64,000 nt of DNA from Mucilaginibacter pedocola (GTDB lineage: Bacteria; Bacteroidota; Bacteroidia; Sphingobacteriales; Sphingobacteriaceae): positions 744,001 through 808,000 of the forward strand of contig NZ_MBTF01000001.1 in NCBI RefSeq assembly GCF_002013915.1, in the 5' to 3' direction. This document shows positions 59,088 to 64,000 of the stretch, piece by piece. Every line of letters begins with the position of its first letter. Within the stretch, counting starts at the first letter, position 1. The position numbers and the translations under genes were made by a program. Below the pieces are notes generated by a model. The model was not told the origin of the DNA, did no database searches, and saw nothing but the letters and a program-made list of their open reading frames with translations.

Positions 59088-60476
59088 CTATTTTTTCGAG
59101 CCGAAAATGCTTTTTGCTATGGTTAAAAACAGATTCATCAGTTTTATGGCGGTGGCATTGTGGCGGTATACTTCCCATAAAAATATTGTGGTAAAAAGCA
59201 GTGCACCCAAAGCGGTGAGCAGCGCATAAAGCGTAGTTTTGGGTATGTATAGTTTAGATGGATGCGCCAGTAACTCGGTTTCCTGTATTTTATCCAACGC
59301 TGCTTGTATATCTTTATCGCGGCCATATTCGTCCTTACCGTTTTCGCGTAGCAATTCGTTCAGGCGGCTGTGGTGAAGTTTCACCTGGTCGTTAAGGTAA
59401 TAGGCCTTATTCTCGTCGGCAAGGTTGGCGGCGGGTTGGGCGTTGTACAGCAATATCATTTCAGATATCAGCCTGTCCTGCAGTTGGTTTTTTATGAGTT
59501 GCAGCTTCAGGCTCCACTCTATTTCGGCATATTGCTTATCGCTCTCTACCACGGGGGCGATAGGCTCCATTCGGGTTTGGTGTACCGACAATGCATCGTA
59601 CAGCTCCAAAGCATCGGCAAAGCGGTCGGCCGGGTTTTTCTCCAGGCATTTGGCCACAACCTTCAGCATCCAGTCGGGCACCTTCAGTTCTGCGGCCATT
59701 TTATCCTTTGCCCAGTTATCCGGCAAATTGGTTTTGCGCTTTTCCAATAAGTCGGGCACAGGGCTTTCCATCTGCTTTAGCATTAACGCATTTCGGGCAG
59801 CTTCGTTATTGGCTTTTAACACAAACGGCACTTCGCCTGCCAACAGTTCGTAAAGGATAATGCCGTAACTGTAGATATCGCTTTGGGGCAGCATCTTGCC
59901 ATCGTACTGTTCCGGCGCCATAAACTCCACCGCGCCTGCGTTGCGCATACTGCTGCGGCGCTGTTCTTCGGTCATGATGGCCAGTCCGAAATCGAGCAGT
60001 ACATAGTTGCCGGTATGGAGGTTATATTTTACGTTGTTGCTTTTCAGGTCGCCATGTTTTACGCCCAGGCGGTGGCAATGGGCTAAGGCACTGGCCAGTT
60101 GGTCGGCAACTTTTAGGGCTTCTTTCAGGGTGAATACCTTATCGTGAGGGGGCAATAGTAGTTCGCTCAGGTCGGGCCCGTCAATAAACTCCATCTCAAT
60201 GAAGGGGAACGAGCCACTCTCGGTAAGTCCGGAGCTTATTATTTTTACGATATTGGGATTGGGTACCTCGTTTACCTTTTGTAGTTTGGCTACCTCGTTC
60301 TCGAAGTTGCGGTAGTTTTTATCGTCGCTGTTCTCGGTATAAATGGGCGTGGGTATCAGTTTCACTGCCGAGTATATTGGCCCCATGCGCCGCCCCTTAT
60401 AAACCGAACCCTGGCCGCCGCTGCGCAGCGCACCCAAATTCTCCAGCCCCTCTGCAATGGTAAAAACTTTGCTCAT
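59088..60476 (-). CDS. membrane-anchored Ser/Thr protein kinase (kinase 3)
   Basis: 462 residues. The kinase core has the same start (SKVFTIAEGLENLGALRSGG), HGDLKSNN, DFG and MAPE motifs. The juxtamembrane region is long and helical (ELYDALSVHQTRME through IQAALDKIQETEL), then a membrane helix (LYALLTALGALLFTTIFLW) near the end and only about 20 residues outside. Compared with kinases 1 and 2 it lacks an outer tail. It is the first gene of the locus in transcription order. Confidence 0.92.
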   Translation of the reverse strand: MSKVFTIAEGLENLGALRSGGQGSVYKGRRMGPIYSAVKLIPTPIYTENSDDKNYRNFENEVAKLQKVNEVPNPNIVKIISSGLTESGSFPFIEMEFIDGPDLSELLLPPHDKVFTLKEALKVADQLASALAHCHRLGVKHGDLKSNNVKYNLHTGNYVLLDFGLAIMTEEQRRSSMRNAGAVEFMAPEQYDGKMLPQSDIYSYGIILYELLAGEVPFVLKANNEAARNALMLKQMESPVPDLLEKRKTNLPDNWAKDKMAAELKVPDWMLKVVAKCLEKNPADRFADALELYDALSVHQTRMEPIAPVVESDKQYAEIEWSLKLQLIKNQLQDRLISEMILLYNAQPAANLADENKAYYLNDQVKLHHSRLNELLRENGKDEYGRDKDIQAALDKIQETELLAHPSKLYIPKTTLYALLTALGALLFTTIFLWEVYRHNATAIKLMNLFLTIAKSIFGSKK

Positions 60477-60574
60477 TTATTGTGCTAATATAATTAACCG
60501 ACGGGAATATAGACTATGGCGGAGGGAGAATGTAAAAGCATCAACAAGTATTATTGCACTGATTTTAGATAAGC

Positions 60575-60684
60575 ACGTCATGCCGAAATTTTTTCGGTAC
60601 CCCACACGGCAGGTAGCGTTCATGCAAAGCGGCTTAGCATTGTGGCTTGTATGATGGGGTGCTGAAATAGGTTCAGCATGACGT
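60575..60684. repeat. 110-bp element with ACGTCATGC ends
   Basis: ACGTCATGC (60575-60583) and GCATGACGT (60676-60684) are perfect inverted termini. Inside, GCCGAAATTTTTTCGG is a strong hairpin and TGCTGAAATAGGTTCAGCA another. No coding frame. Similar in design to the elements at 35984 and 62821 but with different core sequence. Confidence 0.75.
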
Positions 60685-60745
60685 TTTTATACAATTAACT
60701 CCGCTGCAAAATTCAGGCACCTATTTTTTCTTCAGCCTGTTAACA

Positions 60746-60753
60746 TATATTTG
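60746..60753 (+). promoter_or_regulatory. -7 element (TATATTTG) of the two-component operon
   Basis: TATATTTG fits TAnnTTTG and ends five bases before the ATG at 60759, so the transcript would be leaderless or have a very short leader. The -33 region is T-rich but lacks a clean TTTG. Confidence 0.45.
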
Positions 60754-60758
60754 CCCAA

Positions 60759-61442
60759 ATGAAGATACTCCTGGTAGAAGACGAAGCAAAGCTGGTTTCC
60801 ATTATTCAGCGCGACCTTACCGCCGAAGGGCATGAGCTAAGCGTTGCTTTGGATGGCACCACGGGCCTGCAAATGGGGCTTAAGGGCGACTTTCAAGTCA
60901 TCATACTGGATGTTATGCTACCCGGCATCAACGGAATAGAAGTTTGCCGGCGGTTGCGGCAATCTGAAGTAACGGCCTCTATATTGATGCTTACCGCGCT
61001 GGGGACTACCGAAAACGTGGTATCGGGTCTGGATAGCGGTGCTGATGATTACATGGTAAAGCCCTTTAGCCTGGCCGAACTGAATGCACGCCTGCGCAGT
61101 TTCGCACGCCGCAGCGGCATAGGTGCCCCCACTCCCAACCTGCTGCAGGTTGCCGATCTTTCCATCAATACCGATGAGCGTGTTGTAAAACGTAGTGGCA
61201 AAATCATCGCCCTGTCGGCCACCGAATACCGCCTGTTGGAGTTTTTACTACGTAACCGCAATAAAATGCTCTCGCGTATTGAGATATTGGAGAATGTTTG
61301 GAATATCGACTTCAATATGGGTACCAATGTGGTGGATGTATACATCAATTACCTGCGCAAAAAAGTGGATAAGGATTTTGAACCAAAACTAATACACACT
61401 GTAGTGGGCATGGGTTACATCTTTAAAATCCAGGAAGGATGA
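60759..61442 (+). CDS. OmpR/PhoB-type response regulator
   Basis: 227 residues. Receiver domain with acidic Glu7/Asp8, phospho-acceptor Asp51 (ILDVMLPG) and Lys101 (VKPFSL). The C-terminal winged helix ends IHTVVGMGYIFK, the OmpR-class signature. It overlaps the sensor kinase gene by four bases (ATGA). A set of 11-bp-phased direct repeats 1.5 kb downstream may be its target. Confidence 0.95.
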   Translation: MKILLVEDEAKLVSIIQRDLTAEGHELSVALDGTTGLQMGLKGDFQVIILDVMLPGINGIEVCRRLRQSEVTASILMLTALGTTENVVSGLDSGADDYMVKPFSLAELNARLRSFARRSGIGAPTPNLLQVADLSINTDERVVKRSGKIIALSATEYRLLEFLLRNRNKMLSRIEILENVWNIDFNMGTNVVDVYINYLRKKVDKDFEPKLIHTVVGMGYIFKIQEG

Positions 61443-62800
61443 GCATACAGCGAAAGGTTGCCTTGATGTTTTTGGGGCTTACAGTATCTATCATCCTGAT
61501 GCTCAGCAGCGCTATTTTCTATTTCGCTCACCAATTTGCTTTCGACGACTTTTATAAAAGACTGGAGGCCAGGGTTAATATAGCTTCGGAAATATACCAC
61601 AGCGATGATAAAGATAGCGTTAGTATGGTAAAAGGTATACGCCAACGCTATCTGGAGGTGCTATCTTCCGAAAAGGAATACACCATAAAACCGGCCGATT
61701 ACAAAAAGTCGCATATACATGGCGTGCCACAGGAATTGGCCAACAGCATCATGGCCGATGGGCGTACAAGGTTCAAGAAAGATAATGTTTTTTATGCCGG
61801 TAATATTTTCCGTGTAGGCGATGATGAGGTAATGATCATAGTATCGGCAAGGGACCCATACGGCTTGAACGAGTTGAATAACCTGGAGCAGGTGCTTATT
61901 ATCGGTTTCCTGGCATCTATCCTGTTGGCTTATTTTGTTGGTACGCGATTCTCTTATCATACTTTTCAGCCGGTACGCAAGATCATCAAAAAAGTAAACG
62001 GCATTACCGCAAGCAACCTGCACATGCGGCTGGAACTTTACGCGGGCAAAGATGAAATTGCCGAGCTTACCCAAACCTTTAATGATATGCTCGACAGGCT
62101 GGAGACCGCCTTCGAAACACAGAACAATTTTGTGAGCAATGCCTCGCACGAATTACGCACCCCACTTGCTGTAATAAAAGGCGAAGCCGAACTTGCGCTA
62201 AAGCAGTTGAACACACCCGGTGCCGATGCTAAAAAAACCCTGAACGAGATATTAATTGGTGCACAAAGCCTGCAGGATATTCTAACCAGTTTATTAGGGT
62301 TAGCTCAAACCGGGTTCGATGGTAAAAAACAAAGCTGGGAGCAAATACGTGCCGACGAGTTGGTTTGGATGATCAAAGAATCGGCAGATAACATTATCCC
62401 CGAGAATAATATAAATATCGATCTGGCAGCATTGCCCGAGGATGAAAACCGCCTGGTTATTATGGGTAATATTAACCTGCTGCGGTTGGCGCTTAGCAAC
62501 ATAGCCTTAAATGCCTGCAAGTATTCGGATAATAAACCTGTAACCATCTCTATATTTGCCGAGAATAAAAGTGTTATTATCAGCATTAAAGACGAAGGTA
62601 TTGGCATACCCGAGGGCGATGTGCAGCATATCTTCGAACCATTCTTCCGGGCATCTAACACCGGCAAGTTTGAAGGGCATGGTGTTGGGCTGCCACTGGC
62701 GCTAAATATTGTAAGGCTCCACAAAGGGAGTATAGCTATTGCATCTAAAGTGGATAAGGGGACTACTATAAGGGTGATGTTGCCGGTGTACGCAGGGTAG
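61439..62800 (+). CDS. sensor histidine kinase
   Basis: 453 residues. Helix 1 (VALMFLGLTVSIILMLSSAI) and helix 2 (VLIIGFLASILLAYFVG, about 152-168) flank a 120-residue outer sensor region. A HAMP linker (about 173-225) follows, then the H-box SNASHELRTPL with His237, and the ATPase motifs NIALNACKYS (N), DEGIGIP (G1), EPFF (F) and GHGVGLPLA (G2). Partner of the adjacent OmpR-type regulator. The stimulus is not evident. Confidence 0.95.
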   Translation: MSIQRKVALMFLGLTVSIILMLSSAIFYFAHQFAFDDFYKRLEARVNIASEIYHSDDKDSVSMVKGIRQRYLEVLSSEKEYTIKPADYKKSHIHGVPQELANSIMADGRTRFKKDNVFYAGNIFRVGDDEVMIIVSARDPYGLNELNNLEQVLIIGFLASILLAYFVGTRFSYHTFQPVRKIIKKVNGITASNLHMRLELYAGKDEIAELTQTFNDMLDRLETAFETQNNFVSNASHELRTPLAVIKGEAELALKQLNTPGADAKKTLNEILIGAQSLQDILTSLLGLAQTGFDGKKQSWEQIRADELVWMIKESADNIIPENNINIDLAALPEDENRLVIMGNINLLRLALSNIALNACKYSDNKPVTISIFAENKSVIISIKDEGIGIPEGDVQHIFEPFFRASNTGKFEGHGVGLPLALNIVRLHKGSIAIASKVDKGTTIRVMLPVYAG

Positions 62801-62820
62801 TTTGATCTATATAAAATTTG

Positions 62821-62918
62821 CTTGTCATCCTGAGCGATAGCGAAGGATCTGTTAGCCACAATGCATTAACCAATTTGCAAATCGGCGATCAGATGCTTCG
62901 TCCCTCAGCATGACAAAG
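62821..62918. repeat. 98-bp element with TTGTCATCCTGAG ends
   Basis: The left end CTTGTCATCCTGAGCGATAG is mirrored by CCCTCAGCATGACAAAG at the right end, with an inner CGAAGGATCTG and CAGATGCTTCG pair. No coding frame. It lies directly after the histidine kinase stop, so it may act as the 3' end of that transcript. Confidence 0.75.
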
Positions 62919-62976
62919 GCCCGATATTTCCAGCACCTTTTACAATATTCCTAATTGGTTTACAGATATTTAAAAC

Positions 62977-63016
62977 TCTAATCAGTTTCTAATCTTCCTC
63001 TTATATCGTTCTAATG
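62977..63016 (+). promoter_or_regulatory. four direct 7-bp half-sites on an 11-bp period
   Basis: TCTAATC at 62977, TCTAATC at 62988, TCTTATA at 62999 and TCTAATG at 63010, each separated by four bases. This is the arrangement of OmpR/PhoB-class operators. An additional CCTAATT lies at 62950. The site precedes the stress-protein gene at 63059 and lies downstream of an OmpR-type regulator gene. Confidence 0.6.
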
Positions 63017-63058
63017 GCCGGTGCCGAATATTGTATCAAACAATAAATAAGCATTACC

Positions 63059-63559
63059 ATGAAAACAACAAACATCCTAATCCCAACCGATTTTAGCTTA
63101 GAGTCGTTACAGGCTGTACCAGCATTGATACAGCAGCAACCGGGGCAGAAGTTTAACATCACAATGGTAAATTTCCTTGGTTTGTCTGATTCTATTTCCG
63201 ACTTGCTGATGCTATCGCGCCGCAGCCGCGAATACGAATATGTTACACAAGAGTTTTTAGACGAGCTTACTCGCCTAAGCCGCGAATACGGCGAATACAT
63301 TGAAAGCCTGCAAACGGAGTTTTTTTACGGCAACACCGTGGCGCTTTTCAAAAACTACCTGGAGGCAAGGGATATAAACCAAATTGCACGCCTTAAACAG
63401 TTTAGCTACATTAAGCTTACACCAATGAGCAACGAGCCGGACGCGTTTTTAGACCGTGCCAAATGCCCGATAGTTGACCTGATACCTTACATTACGGTAC
63501 AGCCAACAAAAATTAAAGCGCTGCACAGCACCGACCAGTTAGAGCTTGAGCAGGTGTAA
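63059..63559 (+). CDS. universal-stress-protein-like protein
   Basis: 166 residues. The start NILIPTDFSLESLQAVPALI matches the first strand and helix of the USP fold, and FNITMVNFLGLSD its second strand. The C-terminal half lacks the ATP-binding G-x2-G-x9-G(S/T) motif, so it may bind another ligand or none. It follows the direct-repeat operator and precedes a bestrophin gene by 32 bp, so the two may be co-transcribed and controlled by the upstream two-component system. Confidence 0.65.
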   Translation: MKTTNILIPTDFSLESLQAVPALIQQQPGQKFNITMVNFLGLSDSISDLLMLSRRSREYEYVTQEFLDELTRLSREYGEYIESLQTEFFYGNTVALFKNYLEARDINQIARLKQFSYIKLTPMSNEPDAFLDRAKCPIVDLIPYITVQPTKIKALHSTDQLELEQV

Positions 63560-63591
63560 GCTATTGTTGCACATCTTTAAACATTACACCT

Positions 63592-64000
63592 ATGTTACTC
63601 AAAGATAATATCCCTGTAAAATACGTGGTAGGCAAAATAAAAGGCGAGTTGTTGCTGGTGGCCGCATACGCTGTATTAATAGCTGCGTTCCACCATTATT
63701 TCCCAACGCTGCGTATATCCATACCCATAGCGGTGCCTTCTATACTGGCAACTATTATATCGTTGCTGCTGGCCTTCCGCTCTAACCAGGCGTATGACCG
63801 TTGGTGGGAAGCCCGTGGCATTTGGGGGGCCATTGTTAACGATTCGCGTTCGCTTACCCGCCAGCTTATCACTTTTTTGGATAGCGGTAACGAAGAAGCC
63901 GAGCATTTTAAAAACCGATTTGTTAAAAGGCAAATAGCCTGGTGCTACGCGCTAAGCCAATCGTTAAGGGGGCAAAATGCTTACGTACGCAGTGCCGAGC
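63592..64000 (+). CDS. second bestrophin family protein (cut off at window end)
   Basis: The ATG at 63592 opens a frame that runs off the window after about 136 residues. AFRSNQAYDRWWEARGIWG matches the bestrophin hallmark, and two membrane helices (LLLVAAYAVLIAAFHHYF and PSILATIISLLLAF) are visible. It differs clearly from the bestrophin at 8797 (less than half identical by eye). The normal family length is about 290-300 residues, so about half is missing. Confidence 0.88.
   Translation, partial: MLLKDNIPVKYVVGKIKGELLLVAAYAVLIAAFHHYFPTLRISIPIAVPSILATIISLLLAFRSNQAYDRWWEARGIWGAIVNDSRSLTRQLITFLDSGNEEAEHFKNRFVKRQIAWCYALSQSLRGQNAYVRSAE

Noticed and set aside
48607..60476. Type VI secretion accessory locus (kinase, PP2C and FHA proteins also occur with T6SS)
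   Set aside because: No T6SS structural gene (tube, sheath, ATPase, baseplate) is present, and the SEDS-PBP fusion points to wall synthesis.
62821..63058. tRNA or attachment site near the two-component system
   Set aside because: No cloverleaf arms or CCA end; the hairpin arms belong to a repeat element.

Overview
The window looks like chromosome from a Bacteroidota bacterium of the Sphingobacteriaceae type (Mucilaginibacter or Pedobacter-like). The evidence is protein similarity as recalled, several promoters of the Bacteroidetes TTTG/TAnnTTTG type, a BtuB/BtuG-style vitamin B12 locus, menaquinone synthesis by the futalosine route, and many dispersed intergenic repeats. It carries housekeeping operons (gyrA, hemF, thrS-infC-rpmI-rplT), metabolic genes, one small transposase-bearing accessory island, and a large signalling and cell-wall locus. 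No rRNA, tRNA or CRISPR array was seen.

Layout: 1-3.7 kb has the end of an unknown gene, mqnE, a histidine phosphatase, mqnA and a sirtuin. 4-10.6 kb has a CrtA-like protein, free-Met sulfoxide reductase, an alpha/beta hydrolase, 3-methyladenine glycosylase, a PNPOx-fold protein and the run kynureninase-bestrophin-histone-deacetylase homolog. 10.8-16.3 kb has a MATE exporter, an AlbA_2 protein, GNAT, a DUF4442 hotdog protein, a small lipoprotein, an SDR and an acyltransferase. 16.5-19.4 kb is an A+T-richer island with an IS1595-type transposase, an antisense microgene, unknown membrane proteins and an inverted-repeat cluster. 19.5-26 kb has two TPR proteins in the gyrA operon and hemF. 26-36 kb has an MFS transporter, a cold-shock protein, a PepSY-like protein, an SDR, and a B12 uptake operon (btuB-like receptor, BtuG-like propeller, DUF6580 membrane protein) behind a cobalamin riboswitch, then a serine hydrolase and an SRPBCC protein. 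36-48.5 kb has the thrS-infC-rpmI-rplT operon, a 1211-residue plug-domain protein, LutA, an MFS protein and a duplicated lipoprotein family.

The most striking region is 48.6-60.5 kb, all on the minus strand. In transcription order it encodes two Ser/Thr kinases, an FHA-like protein, a 32-residue membrane microprotein, a PP2C phosphatase with a membrane anchor and outer domain, a 1357-residue protein that joins a complete SEDS glycosyltransferase (FtsW/RodA type) to a complete class B penicillin-binding transpeptidase, an FHA protein and a third kinase. The parts list matches the actinobacterial fhaA-fhaB-pstP-rodA-pbpA-pknA-pknB locus, but here the RodA and PbpA functions sit in one polypeptide. 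I infer a phosphorylation-controlled peptidoglycan synthesis module.

60.7-64 kb has an OmpR-type two-component system, then a promoter region with four 7-bp half-sites on an 11-bp period, ahead of a universal-stress-like protein and a second bestrophin cut off by the window end. Gene calls rest on reading motifs by eye; no database search was run.
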